Shown: piece by piece, positions 39,940 through 51,724 of the stretch
How the letters are laid out: every line of letters begins with the position of its first letter
Numbering within the stretch: the first letter of the stretch is position 1
Source: Cryptomeria japonica
Taxonomy: Eukaryota; Streptophyta; Pinopsida; Cupressales; Cupressaceae
Direction of reading: 5' to 3'
NCBI RefSeq assembly: GCF_030272615.1
Contig: NC_081415.1
Span: 266,323,925-266,387,924, forward strand
DNA: 64,000 nt
The notes under the pieces: model-generated
What the model was told of the DNA's origin: nothing
Seen by the model: the letters and a program-made list of their open reading frames with translations, nothing else
Database searches by the model: none
Program-made: the position numbers and the translations under genes

Positions 39940-41105
39940 TCAAAGTTGAACATGATTAACTATGTAAGTTGGAACATTAGGCATCTAGAATCCCTAGATA
40001 GAAAGTATGTAGTTAGGAACTTTGCAATCAGAACAAAAGTATAAACATTTTGTTACTTAAAGAGGTTAAGGCAATAGGTTTTCAATAAATTGATAACTTG
40101 AAATTCATTTGGAAAGAAGCTAGGTTTTATCCCACAAATCATGAGAAAGGAAGAGGAGGAATAGCAGTCATAGTAAACAATAATTAGAGAAAGTACATCA
40201 CTAACTTAGGTTGCTCCCCATTTAATAGGTGCTTATGGTTAGAGATCACTAAGAGTACTAATAAATTTGGTATCTGTGTTGTATATGCCTCGAATGATCA
40301 CAAGGATAGGGTTGAATATGGGAATGGATGGCAAACAACCTCCCAAAAATTACATGGGTGATGGGGGGAGACTTCAACATGGTAGAGAACAAAGAAGATA
40401 AGCAAGGTGGAAATTCTTGGGAATGGAAAATCAATGAGAAATTCTTTTGGTAGAGAATGAAAAATATGTTGAAACTCTTTGATCCATTAGGAGGTAAGAA
40501 AAGGGAGAGAAGAGGATTTTGGTACACTTGGTGCAATAACCAAGGTGTCAAAAGGAGGGTGTACTATAGATTAGACTGATTCTATGCCCAAGGAGACTAC
40601 TTCTGCTTTGACACCAACATAAACAATAACAAGGTTCTAGTAGATCCTAGAGCTCTCTTAGATCACCACCTCATAAGAGACATTCTTGCTATCAAGGATG
40701 TTGATCAAATCAAAGTTAAAAATAAGGGAGGACTCTTTAAATTGAACAACGAGCTACTAAAAAACCCAGACTACAATGATGGAATCACTACCCTTAGAAG
40801 CATATTGAAGGAAATTAACAATAGAAAAGACAATAAAACATGCTGGAATTCTTTCATAGATTACCTATAGAGACTCATCAGAACTGTTGGGAAAAGAGAG
40901 GCTATGGAAAAAAGAAGGAAAGAATGTAAACTCCTAGAAGAATTCGTAAAAATAGAAAGAAGAGTTCAATACAAACCTTGGGATAGTGGTCTTAATGAAC
41001 AACTCAAACTAATATAGCATAATCTTAGGAGATTCCAAAGTATGAAAGTACCAGGGGCAAGGGTTAGAGAAAGGATTAACTAGATGAAAGGAGACAATTT
41101 AGTAC
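39940..41105 (+). pseudogene. LINE C ORF2 endonuclease
   Basis: Starts with SKLNMINYVSWNIRHLES (39936 on), the usual N-terminus of AP-type LINE endonucleases, then GGDFNMVENKEDKQGG (40360-40405), RRGFWYTWCNNQG (40511-40550) and ALLDHHLI (near 40660, the catalytic D-H region). Several stops and frameshifts. The frame halts at the gypsy F insertion, where an INXMKGDN motif marks the approach to RT. Confidence 0.75.
41101..41105. repeat. TSD of gypsy F (AGTAC), left copy
   Basis: AGTAC directly before the LTR start TGCAGGGGAGG; identical to 51720-51724. Confidence 0.9.
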
Positions 41106-42225
41106 TGCAGGGGAGGATATTTGTCCCCTCCAAGATGATGAATCTTAGAGGACAAATAAGTCCAACGCTACCTCTTCAAATTGGCGCTAAGATGAGCTAG
41201 GGAATAACAAACAACTAAACTAACTATATGAAAGTAAATAACATATTTATAATGCATAAATAGTAACGCACATGAAACTAGTTCCACATAATAGAACAAA
41301 ATCAAAAGAGGCATATACTTTTGGATCAGGGAGCTCTCAGGTTTTGGACTTCAGCGCAGGGCGCAGATGCCAGTGCGGTGCGTGTGTCGTCCGTACAACC
41401 TATGAATAAAAAGTTTCACAAATGCTTCTATGTGCACTTTCCGACATGCAGAACTTGTTCACCACTTGTGCACACTGAGACAGGAAAAATGTTGGGGGCT
41501 ATATAGGGGCCTACCTCAATCCGACCTCCATTGAGGTGTTTCCACCACCACGAATAACCAGATATATAGATTGGAAAAATAAACTGGAAACTTGGTAAAT
41601 TGGAAAATTTGAAAGATGCAAATAGAAACTATACTTTTCTTAGTGGAAGCAAACCCCTATTGCATGTAATGTAAATACTGGTAATTTGGAAATATGAATG
41701 CACCCCTCTTGTTCGAGATACCAGCATGATGAATCCCTTGGTACGTGCTTGTTGGTAAGACTTTGCTACAAGATTATTGCAGCTTAATGTTGGTAGAAGT
41801 ATGTCTAAGAGAACAGTGAGAGCAATACGAGAGCAAGAGTGCAATGTGAGAGCCAAAAGCCAAGAACCCAAGTTGGGAACCCCTCCAAATGAGATAGGAA
41901 GGGTTTTTTAACTCGAAGGAGGCGCGAAGAGCCATTACAACAAAACATGAGCCAAAGGACACACGTCGACTAGTGTCCAAGTCTTTGCCAAATTTGAGAT
42001 TCTGCAGGTTTATGATGACATTAGTGCAATGCGAGGACGTCCACACATCACACTTGTGTCCAACCAAAGACAAGCCCAAAGGGGTTTTTGAGGCGTACAA
42101 AGGAACTTTGTCTCTTGAGCCCATGATGCCAAAATAATAGAATTTTGATCATGAGTTTGTCATTAATGCACCAGGCACCATGCGTAAGTGTCATAAATGC
42201 ACTAGATGCAATTTAGGACACTACA
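41106..42225 (-). repeat. 3' LTR of gypsy F
   Basis: 1120 bp. On the plus strand it starts TGCAGGGGAGGATAT and ends GGACACTACA. On the element strand it is preceded by the purine tract TTGGGGGCAAAA. Matching ORF shadows here and at 51160-51618 are merely the two LTR copies. Confidence 0.93.
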
Positions 42226-43200
42226 TTTTGCCCCCAATTTAGTGGACTGGTCGACTCAAGGGATCAGTCGCACTAAAGTAGTTCAGAAGGATTCATTCAT
42301 TAAACTCATTCAGTGTAATAAATGCAGTAAGTGCAATAAATACTTAGCCCAAAAAGGATACTATAGGGGTCGCAAAGGTCGAGTCGACGATCATGGACGA
42401 TGCCTCCAAATCTCCATGAGGAACCATAGTATTTCACACGACGAATTCCATACTGTAAAACTTGAAAATTTGTCAGCACAAAAAACAGAGGAAGCTACTT
42501 CGATGAGAAGAATGCTTAAGGAGCGTTAGTACAGATAGAAAGGAAAAATCTGATAAAGGCGAGTATATGCCCCCTCGTGGTTTTGCCCCAACGAGGTGGG
42601 GAAAACATGAAGGAAAATGAGCTAAAATTATCCCAATAGGAGCAAGGAAAATTTTGCGTAAAAATTAGGCTATATACTTGAAAGTTGGCCCGGGGAAGGG
42701 TCATTTTCACTATTCACTACAGGCATTGTAGCTAGGGTTTGAATAAAAGCCGAGCAAAAATGCCATGCAAATGATAGCACAGAGCCAACGGGATTGAGGA
42801 GTTGCAAACCGCAATAGAGAAGGACGATGAGCCTGACCAGGTATGGTTTCAAACACACCTTAATTTGTCATTTTATGCATTTTTGAGCTTCTTAGTTTGG
42901 ATGACTACGCAAGCATCTAGAGGACACGTTGTCGTTCGGGCAATGCACTATCATCTCTCACAGACGCATTCATCCAGATGATGCACTGGTGTTTGACTGG
43001 GGCATTATCATCATGCGGTCGTCGATTGAGTAATAAAGATGGAGATTGATATAATTTCTTTGCTATGTGCGAACATTGCTCGAGATGTGGGAGCATACTT
43101 TGGGGCATCTGTTGCAGACTTTACGTGGTCAAGCAGAGGAGCTATCGACGAGCAATAGATAAATTCTTCTGAGAGTAGGTCTATGGTGGACGTTCGCTCT
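42226..43200. other. Gypsy F 3' untranslated/spacer
   Basis: Lies between the 3' LTR and the start of recognisable PMD coding. No strong coding trace. The plus-strand 42740-43200 sequence probably belongs to the decayed N-terminal part of the passenger frame (DPRFHQTH-like words). Confidence 0.45.
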
Positions 43201-46200
43201 ACCTGAGTTTTAGTTCCACACCCTGATGCTATGGGCGTTGATGAAGAGATGGGATGCAAACATCATGTCATTCCAATTGTCGACAGGGGAGATGACACTG
43301 ACTTTAATCAACGTGTATCGCATCCTCCAACTTCCTATCTGAGGGGAGCGGGTGTCACCGACCATACTATCTGACTTGGAGCTGGGTAAACAGCAGGAGT
43401 GGACCCTAGGGTGGAGGATTGACACCATTGGGAAAGTGTATCTGCGAGTGTTGGGCCAGGGGCGAATGCCAGTTCCCTTGGTACAGTGCATTATGATAGC
43501 GACCATTGCACGACAAGTGCTAACAGATGGTTGAGGCTCGAATCTAACTGTGGGGTTTGTGCCTCTGATACGAGAGATGGAGGAGAGGCAGACAATGTAT
43601 GCGTGGGGTCGTAGCATGCTGGCCCATCTCTACTATGAGCTCTCTCGGTACGTGCACCATGAGTACTAGATTCTCACAACGTGCACCCTCTTATAGGTCT
43701 AGGCCTTTGAGCATATCACTTGTACACGACCAGTTGGATTTCCAGTGCCCATGCCATTAGGCATGCCACAGGCACATGCATACCCATTACAACGTGACAG
43801 ATGGCGGACATGAGACCTGACATACTAGAGGGTCACTCTAGATCAACTTGGGATTAGAGACGTCATCTAACATCCATTTTGATTCATGGGGGTCTAGGTC
43901 ATAGACCCCACATAGCTCCCTCAGATGCAACGAAACCACTTCTTACTCAGCCGCTAAGATCATGTCGTGATGCCTTACTACTGACGGTGATTCATGCAGC
44001 AGTTTGGATAGGTGCAGACTATCCCACCAGTCGCACCCAAATACGCACGATCGACCAAGAGCGCACTATGAACACAAGAGTGTACAGGACAATCTTGAGG
44101 TTAGCAAAGATGATGACATCACTCCACAACTGGACATAGACGATGTTAGAGTCACACTAGGTTTTGGAGGCTAGTGGGGCAAAGTAGGTCTGACATCGAT
44201 ATTCTTGTTGGGTACAACAGAAGGAGATGTTGGAGCCCTGGGAGGTGATAATGACGATCAGGCCTCCTTGATAAATGAGGGCGAGAGGTCAAGGTGGAGA
44301 CAATGGGTGGGGAGCCTGAGTCAAGATAGACCCATTCTTGTCACTAGGAGGCTCCCACCATCACCACTTGCACCACCTTCTGTGCCACCAACACGACCAA
44401 CAATAACAGTAGCAGCTGCAAAGGGATCCACCAGCAGGGTGCCTCCGCAAGATCCAAACTGGCAGAGGGGCGATCTTGGTATGTGCTTTTATTTTAGTTG
44501 ATGTACTTTAGTTTTGCTTTGCACATACATTTACACACTTGTATAGATATAGAGGTTTTTGATACAATGGATAGTAATGTAGAAATGCTTTGTTTTTGAA
44601 GAGGGCATCACTGCTCATAGAGATTGTTCCTGATGTACAGACTCGACGTCCCGTGTTGGACAGCTATCGGCCCCTCTAGACTGTAGGGAGACATGCTCAA
44701 TTGTTTGATCCTGTAGCACGACTACATACAACATGCAAGGAGGGTCAGGTGGAGCTGGTGCAAGGAGTAGCGTAGATGACCATCGTGACAAGGCAGCGGG
44801 ACCAGGCTTTGCTAGAGGTTCATGTTGTCCTTGGAGAGAGAGACTGGGTGATGATGTGAGCCGAGAGTGCCAAGAGAGCACATGATGCTCAACAAATCCA
44901 GGTTGATTGTTAGCATTGCATGAAGATTGCATTAATAAAGTATACGTATTGTCATTGATGTCAATAGCAACTGGTAATGGAGTTGTTATGCAACCGGTAT
45001 TGGTAAAGTAGTGAAGGCAATCGATATTACTATTGAAGTAGAGTGATCAACTGGTAACCCTAACCTGTTGATATGTCGAACCCTAACCGATAGAGATTGG
45101 TGAATTGGTTAATGTTGATCTATGATCAAATGGTGATCGAAGATGATTATGCCACGTATGCATGATGCACGTGATGAGTTTCAAAGTGGTTTTGGCGCAT
45201 AATGAGCAAGTGCATTGCATGAAGTGGAAACCATGTGATGAGTTACAGGATTCGATGAGAGGTGATCCGGGAGCGGTCGAAGTTGTCTTGAACTATGTGC
45301 AGCTGATCACTATGTAATCCAACGGTCATGTTTGAACTGATATTTTTGTAATCTCTATGAGATCTTAGGTTTTGTGATGTGTTACCGACCAATTGTTTTT
45401 CTTATAAGGTCGATGAGTTGTTTTGTAATGTTGTTGATAGTTTTGGTTAAGTGTGTTAGTGTGATTGATTGCCGAACTGGAAGGAGTATCTGCAAAATGT
45501 TTTGAAGGCAGATAGGAGCTTAAAAGGATCTGATCAAGCAGAGTACTGCTATTACCAGATCAACAAGACCTTGTTGTTATCTAACAATTACAACAGTTAA
45601 ATCCCTTAACCGGGTAAGTTGTAACAGGCTTGGTGCTATCTAAATCCTCTAACCAGGTGATCCATTAGCTTGGATTTGAAATCCTCTATCGAGGTTACTC
45701 CTAACAAGGTATTGCCTTTAACAGGGTATTGTAGTCAATCCCTTAATTGGGGGGTCCTTAACTGGATATGTTCCTAACAGGACATTTTTGTAAAGCTTCT
45801 AACAAGGCTTGGCTCCTAACAGGGGAAACTTTAGAAGTGTTCAGAATACTTGTGGGTATTTATCCCCACCGTGGTTTTTCCCATTTGGGTTTCCACATCA
45901 AAAATCATTATGTCATGTGGTGAATGATTTTTTGGTTATATTTTGATATGATTGATATGCTAACTGGTAAATCCACTTAGATATATTTAGATGACCAGAA
46001 GTGATCTAAAACGTGTTATTACTAATGTTAGTAAAGTGGTTTGATGTTTTGGTTAAATGGTATGTGATTTTCATATCTGTTACACTGTTATATTGGTATT
46101 CTAGTCAACCGGTAATCTTGACAGTGTAGTTGCAATTTATGGTACAGTGTTTAAATCGGTTAGTTCAGTGATTGATTTATGAGTTGGGTTTGAGTTTGGT

Positions 46201-46620
46201 GAAAGTTTAGTTTATTTTCTATCTATTGATTCACCCCCCCTCTCAGTAGTTGACCGGATCCTTATTGATTCATCATATCATCAACCTCTGTCGATAGGTA
46301 GATGTCGCCCAACATGGTGCTGCGGGTCACTTGGACCACCCCGAGTGCATTAGTTGATGGTCGATCTGGAGGCGTTGCATCAGCTAGAGATGGTTGTACA
46401 AGAGGAGTTGATGATGCAATGAGATACCATAGAAGATCTATGAGGGGAGTTGAGGGACATGCGATCACGGAGCACCATTATTGCAGGGTCGCAGTCCACC
46501 TTAGTGAGACAACCCCCTCGCCGAGGTCAGGATCCTCTATCACCAATGACCTCAGGGACCCACCCACTAGAGGGGTTCATGAGACATTTTTGATCTACTT
46601 TGTGTACAACATTATTTTGA
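43200..46620 (+). pseudogene. Plant mobile domain (PMD, MAIN-like) passenger ORF, antisense in gypsy F
   Basis: Runs opposite to the element's pol. Domain traces: MKRWDANIMSFQLSTGEMTLTL followed by INVYRILQLPI (43235-43340), ILSDLELGKQ, YAWGRSMLAHLYYELSR (43596-43650) and WAFEHI (about 43701), which together match the plant mobile domain core (GEM-TLTL-DV, LA-LYREL, WAYEHI). The C-terminal coiled-coil-like part (LEALHQLEMVVQEE) resumes at about 46340 after solo LTR at 44908-46264. Many stops. PMD genes are known passengers of Ty3/gypsy and Mutator-like elements. The function of free PMD proteins (MAIN/MAIL) is in silencing and meristem maintenance; what an element gains is unknown. Confidence 0.7.
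44908..46264 (+). mobile_element. Solo copia-type LTR inside the PMD frame (TSD TTGAT)
   Basis: 1357 bp, starts TGTTAGCATTGCATG with TTGATGTCAATAG nearby and ends CCCCCCCTCTCAGTAGTTGACCGGATCCTTA, the U5 tail style of copia LTRs. TSD TTGAT at 44903-44907 and 46265-46269. The central part is rich in CCTAACAGG/CTAACAAGG words (45560-45830). No primer site or coding. The final CA appears mutated or lost. Confidence 0.75.
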
Positions 46621-46932
46621 TGTATATATACATGGATGTATTTATGTAGTTCAGAGGCACATATGACAACATCGCATGTTTTTGTAGTGATGTGACACAT
46701 GTACATTGATATTGACATTATACATTACAAACACACACACATGAGATTCACCATTTTTTTTATCTTGCCTCATGTTATCATGTTTGGATGTTTTTGCCAT
46801 TTTACATGTTCTTTGTGTATTCTCATGTGATAGATGATGTAGATTAGATGTACATCATGATTTAAGTTACACATTATTATATACACATGCATGATTAAAC
46901 CTTTTTATGATCTTTGTATGGATAGAACACAT

Positions 46933-46933
<1 letters not shown>

Positions 46934-47026
<93 letters not shown>

Positions 47027-47027
47027 A
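46934..47027. repeat. (CT)n-(AC)n compound microsatellite
   Basis: About 34 CT units (46934-47002) followed by about 12 AC units (to 47027). Lies between the PMD frame and the integrase end. Confidence 0.97.
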
Positions 47028-47142
47028 GGTGGATGTAAAAATGCATAGTCACTCCATAACACAAAAATGAATGTCATGTTAATGAAGACGTGACTACCAT
47101 AGAGATCTAGGCATCATGTGTACGACACATACTGTGCATTTT

Positions 47143-47942
47143 CTATGCATAGTACCTATGTAGATGCACCACATTGATATGTTCTCTGAGAGGAGTACCA
47201 TCCACGAAACATAAACCATAGGCATCTGAACCATAAATAGAGGTGATGATGTATGGACCTAACTGGTCCGGGCTAAACTTCCCACTTTGATCTGGCGTGT
47301 TGATGTTTCTTTGATTCTCATAAAGAACCAGGTCACCTATTTTAAAGGTTTGGGGTAACACACTTTGGTTATATTGTATAGAGAGAGAGTTCTGGTAAGC
47401 TTGGAGGTGTTGAAGGGCATTTAGATGGCGCTTATCTAACAACTCAAGTTGATTTAGATGAAGAGTGCGATAAGAGTCGTCATCGATAACCCCTTTTGAG
47501 GAGACGCGTAAGGATGAAATCTCCAATTTGAGGGGCATGATAACGTCAACAACATACACGAGGTTGTAGGTTATTGTTCTAGCGGTTGTATGAACACTCG
47601 TGCGATAAGCCCATAACACATACACTATTTGCACATGCCAGTCCTTACCATTTTTAGTAACGGTCTTACGTAAGATTTTCTCAATGGTATTGTTAGATGC
47701 TTTCGCTTGACCATTGGACTGAGGATAATAAGGTGTAGAGAAACGATGCTAGATATGGAATTTATCAAGAAACTACTTAAATTCTTTTTTCTTAAATGGT
47801 GTACCATTATCAGAGACAAGAGTAGCAAGTAAACCAAAGCGAGAAATAATATTGTCCATAATAAAGCCACAAATCATATTGGCAGTAGTTGATCTTAGTG
47901 GTACAACTTGGACCCACTTCATGAAATAATCTGTAGCAGCAA
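47143..47942 (-). pseudogene. Gypsy F integrase (core and C-terminal domain)
   Basis: Minus strand: IAATDYFMKWVQVVPLRS with the first catalytic Asp, LVSDNGTPFKKKEF with the second, then YYPQSNGQAKASNN, where the catalytic Glu position is Lys. The C-terminal part (47143-47634) reads open: WAYRTSVHTT, the LELLDKR region, FKIGDLVLYENQRN and GKFSPDQLGPYIITSIY, then a PLREHINVVHLHRYY tail. A stop interrupts after KKEFK. The N-terminal HHCC zinc domain is absent because of a deletion that joins RT to INT at about 47945. Confidence 0.88.
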
Positions 47943-47952
47943 TGTTGACAAA

Positions 47953-48627
47953 TCAAAAGGTCCCCCAGGGGACTATGAAAATGATTTTATAGTGATCTTC
48001 TTGGTTAATGTGAATTTGATTATAACCCGAGAAGCCTTCCATGAAAGAAAGTAGAGCATAAACTGCAGTTGAATCCACAATCATATCAATGTTCGGTAGT
48101 GGAAAGTCATCCTTGAGGGAAGCTTCATTCACATCCTGAAAGTCAATGTAGATGCGAATTCGACCATCAGACTTACTTACTGGGACAATGTTCGAGATCC
48201 AAGGTGAATAGTCAATGGGATGGATGAAGCCATCTTTTAAGAGCTTCTCTATCTCAGTCTTGACTAATAAGACCACCTTGGGATTAATCTTTTGAATCGT
48301 TTGCTTCATCGAATTAGCATCAGGACTAAGAACAATGTTGTGTACAACAATTGAGTCATCAATGTTGGGAATATATTCATAAGACCAAGAAAATATGTCA
48401 GGAAATTGATGTAAAAGATCAAAATATTTTCTGAATTCCTCAGGAGATAAGCACTTCCCAACTTTGATAGCTTTGTCGAGAGTATTATCACTCATGATGA
48501 TGTGAGTAGTTTCCCCACTAAGGAATGCGCTACAGTCTTCTAGATGAGATGTGGATATTTGTTCTTCATTGTAGGACAAAGGTGCCCCCTGCGCAATAGA
48601 TTCCTCGAAATACGCCTGGGTATTCAA
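47953..48627 (-). pseudogene. Gypsy F reverse transcriptase, N-terminal part
   Basis: Open on the minus strand from 48627. It contains EIEKLLKDGFIHPIDYSPW, NIVPVSKSDGRIRIYIDFQD and NEASLKDDFPLPNIDMIVDS, followed by FMEGFSGYNQIHI, then stops after VPWGTF. The YVDD palm motif, thumb and RNase H are deleted and the sequence passes straight into integrase. Upstream peptide (NTQAYFEESIAQGA) is a pre-RT linker. Confidence 0.9.
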
Positions 48628-48899
48628 ACAGTAAGGGAATCGTCATTTATGATGATAAGAGGGCAATTCATCATATGCTCCTAGAAATTCATCATATGCT
48701 CCTAGAAATTCCTCAAGGATTCTTTCAAAGGGAACATGTCCAAGGGAATTTAATTAGGTGACACATTACTATCAATGAGTTCTGGATGAACAAGCTTGAG
48801 AGGAAGAGGATCGGTCGAAATCATGTTAACAGTTAACTGTGGTTTCGCCTTTCGACCAATATGGTGGTATTCCAGTCCAGTATTGTGGTGATGAGGTTC

Positions 48900-49175
48900 G
48901 ACTTCTAAAGGAATTCAAATACCTTTTCCATTAGGTCCACAACCTTTTCCATCATACCCAAGCTGAGATACAAGCTTATATCCAGGACCATAAATGTTTT
49001 GAAATTCTTTAAATGATGGTGGTTTTGTATAGAAGAGGTGATCAACATGATAAGCATCACCTAAATCTATGGATGCATAATCATCTTTTGTAGTCGAGGT
49101 GAATGAGATCTTGGGAAAACTCAGATGGACAAGATTTACTTTATACTCACCAACATGAGAGTTGGTGAAATCCAA
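48900..49175 (-). pseudogene. Gypsy F G-patch domain between protease and RT
   Basis: Minus strand: PPSFKEFQNIYGPGYKLVSQLGYDGKGCGPNGKGI matches a G-patch (spaced glycines around an aromatic), an RNA-binding module found between protease and RT in Tat/Athila-type gypsy elements. Quoted in parts: GYKLVSQLGYDGKGCG is the core. The preceding HVGEYKVNLVHL segment is typical of the same position. Confidence 0.75.
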
Positions 49176-49599
49176 AGAACCTCAATCATCACCTAAGCAC
49201 ACATTCATTTTCGATGGAGAAGGTGATTTAACTGGAGGAGGCTTATTAGAAGTAGACTGCAATGTTTGTACTTTAGGAGGATCTATCTTCGGGGATTCTC
49301 CTTTAGAAGAATCATGCTCCTTAGATGATCTCTCTTTCACAACATATTGCATTTTAGTGACTTCTTCCTTATTCTAATCTTCCTTTTTAGGGGATGGAAT
49401 AGAGGCAAAAGTTGCCACCAAAGAAGACAAAGTGGGTAAACAGTTTTGAAATGAAGGTGCAACAAAGGCTTGACCAATTGTCGCTATTTGACATAATTAC
49501 ATAGCCTCAGGATCAGCCTTAACTGTGACAACTTGATTATTGGCTACAAACTTCACAGACCAATGAAGTGTAGATTAAATAGCTCCCAAATTATGAAGC

Positions 49600-49900
49600 C
49601 ATGGTCTACCTAAAAGGAGGTTATGTGACAAAGGGCCTGGCATCACTTGCACAAGGGGTCAGGATAGTGACATGTTCGACCTTCAAGGACACTATGACAG
49701 TCCCTACAATGGTTTTACCATTATTGTCAAATCCTCGAATGAACAAAGAGGAGGCTACCAAAGAATTTAGGCCCACCTTGATTTTTGGCAACAAATCTAG
49801 ACCATAAACATTTTATGTAGAACCTATATCAACAAGTGTTCATCTAATACCAATGCCATTTACATGGATGATTATCATTAAAGGATCCGCTAAACTTCTT
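49600..49900 (-). pseudogene. Gypsy F retropepsin-like protease
   Basis: Minus strand: TLVDIGST at the active-site position, NVYGLDLLPKIKVGL, IRGFDNNGKTIVGTVIVSLK and LLGRPWLHNLGAI-like end. The normal D-[ST]-G triad reads DIGS, so the catalytic motif is altered. A stop lies just before (GIR*TL) and another just after GST. Confidence 0.7.
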
Positions 49901-50130
49901 ACTTCGAGAGGCAGGAGTTCATGTGGATGGAAAGTAATATTCGATGAATCCGCAGGAATATGATCCATCAACGCATTCACATCTGTCGGTCTTGTAGAAG
50001 AAGGTAGAAAAATATTTTCCAAGGATTTCTGTAGCATACCTTGGTACACTGGAGTGGTTTGAAGAAAATCCCATAGTGAGATCTTAGCTAGAGTAACCTT
50101 AAGTTGCTCGATAAGATCGTAGTCACTAGG

Positions 50131-50592
50131 TCACTTATTCGCCGACAAAGGTGCATTAGGAAGGCTAGGCTGAGAAAGAGGTAAAGAAGCTTGTGGTTGC
50201 TCAAGAGCTTGTTTATTCTTTTGAGTATTGTACGTGTAAGAAATGGTATCATGAGATGATTGCTTGAATTGCATGAATCTAGTGTACAAGTCAGAATTTT
50301 CTCCTTTGAAAGGCTTCCCATTAATTTTCTTAACTTTCTTGGGAGAAGGACTTGCTGCAGTCACATGGATGTAAGGTCTCTTAGGCCTTTGTGGAGCCGT
50401 TGAGACAACAATAACATTCACGAACTCTTCACCTTTGAAAGAGGATATCGTAGAGGATGAATTTCCCTCTACATCTCTTTTGGGGAGAGGTGCTTCTAGG
50501 AAATCATATAAAACTTCATCCAACATGTCAAAGTCATTCTTAGAGAATGCCTTATCGAAGGCATCAAAATCTAAGAGGAAAAGATCTGACAT
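50131..50592 (-). CDS. Gypsy F leader ORF (153 codons) at the gag position
   Basis: Open frame starting 27 bases inside the 5' LTR edge: MSDLFLLDFDAFDKAFSKND, an acidic N-terminus, then a Lys/Pro/Ser-rich middle (ASPSPKKVKKINGKPFKGEN) and a Gln/Pro/Leu-rich end. No retrotrans_gag core or zinc knuckle is visible. The following sequence (LAKISLWDFLQTTPVYQGML) is the usual gag-protease linker of Tat elements. So canonical gag is deleted or was never there. Confidence 0.55.
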   Translation of the reverse strand: MSDLFLLDFDAFDKAFSKNDFDMLDEVLYDFLEAPLPKRDVEGNSSSTISSFKGEEFVNVIVVSTAPQRPKRPYIHVTAASPSPKKVKKINGKPFKGENSDLYTRFMQFKQSSHDTISYTYNTQKNKQALEQPQASLPLSQPSLPNAPLSANK

Positions 50593-50619
50593 TAGGCATT
50601 CACATTGGGTTCACCAAAA

Positions 50620-51719
50620 TGTAGGGGAGGAGATTTGTCACCTCCAAGATGATGAATCTTAGAGGACAAATAAGTCCACTGCTACCTCTTCGAACTGGTG
50701 CTAAGATGAGCCATGGGATAACAAACAAATAAACTAACTATATGAAAGTAAATAATAGATTTACAATGTAGAAATAGTAACACACATGAAATTAGTTTCA
50801 TAGAATATAAAAAAATCAAAATTGGCATATACCTCTGGATCAAGGAGATCTCGGGTTTTGGACTTCAACGCAGTGCATTGTCATCCATACGACCCGCGCA
50901 CATAAAGTTTTAGGAATGATTTTGTGTGCACTTTCTGACACGTAGGACTTGTTCACCACCTGCCCACACTGAGATAGGAAAAATGTTGGGGGTTGTATGG
51001 GGGCCTACCTCAGTCAAACCCCCATTTAGGTGTTTTCACTGCCATGGATAGCCAGATAGATAGATTGGAAAAATAAATTGGAAACTTGGTAAATTGGAAA
51101 ATTGGAAAGATGCAAATAGAAACTATACTCTGCTTAATGAAAGCAAATCCCTATTGCATTTAATGTAAAGATTGGTAAATTGGAAATATTAATGCACCCC
51201 TCTTGTTCGAGATATGAGCATGAAGAAGCCATTGATACGTTCTTGTTGGTAAGACTTTGCTACAAGATGATTGCAACTTAATGTTGGTAGAAGTATGTCT
51301 AAGGGAACAGTGAGAGCAATATGAGAGCAAGAGTACTATATGAGAGCCAAAATCCAAGAACCCAAGATGGGAACCCCTCCAAATGAGCTAGGAAGGGTTT
51401 TCAAACTCGAAGGGGGCGTGAAGAGCCATTATGACAAAAAATGAGCCAAAGGACATGCGTCGACCAGCATCTGAGTCTCTATCAGAATCGAGATTTTGTA
51501 GGTTTATTGGGACATTAGCGTGACGCAAGGACGTCCACGCGTTGCGCCTGTATCCGACCAAAGATAAGCCCAAAGGGGGTTTTGAGGCGTACAGATGCAC
51601 TTTGTCTCTTGAGCCCATGATGCCAAAATAATAGAATTTTGATCACGAGTTTATCATTAATGCACTAGGTGCCATGCGTAAGTGTTATAAATGCACTAGG
51701 TACGATTTAGGACACTACA
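50620..51719 (-). repeat. 5' LTR of gypsy F
   Basis: 1100 bp. Plus-strand start TGTAGGGGAGGAGAT, end GGACACTACA, followed by TSD AGTAC (51720-51724). Confidence 0.93.
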
Positions 51720-51724
51720 AGTAC

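Larger units (their letters stand above)
41106..51719 (-). mobile_element. Ty3/gypsy element F, Tat-like, deleted (TSD AGTAC)
   Basis: 10,614 bp. On the minus strand: 5' LTR 51719-50620; primer-site-like TGGTGAACCCAATGTG (complement of a tRNA end in CCA); gag-pol leader ORF; protease; G-patch; partial RT; integrase; an opposite-strand PMD frame; polypurine tract TTGGGGGCAAAA; 3' LTR 42225-41106. A perfect TSD proves a single insertion into LINE C. A canonical gag core, the RT palm with YVDD, and RNase H are missing, so it could only move with help. LTRs are roughly 85-90% identical by eye: an old insertion. Confidence 0.92.

Noticed and set aside
41629-42124. Paired small ORFs at 41629-42124 and 51160-51618
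   Set aside because: They are antisense shadows of the two LTR copies of gypsy F.
46867-47077. ORFs encoding Arg-Glu repeats
   Set aside because: Translation of the (CT)n/(AC)n microsatellite only.
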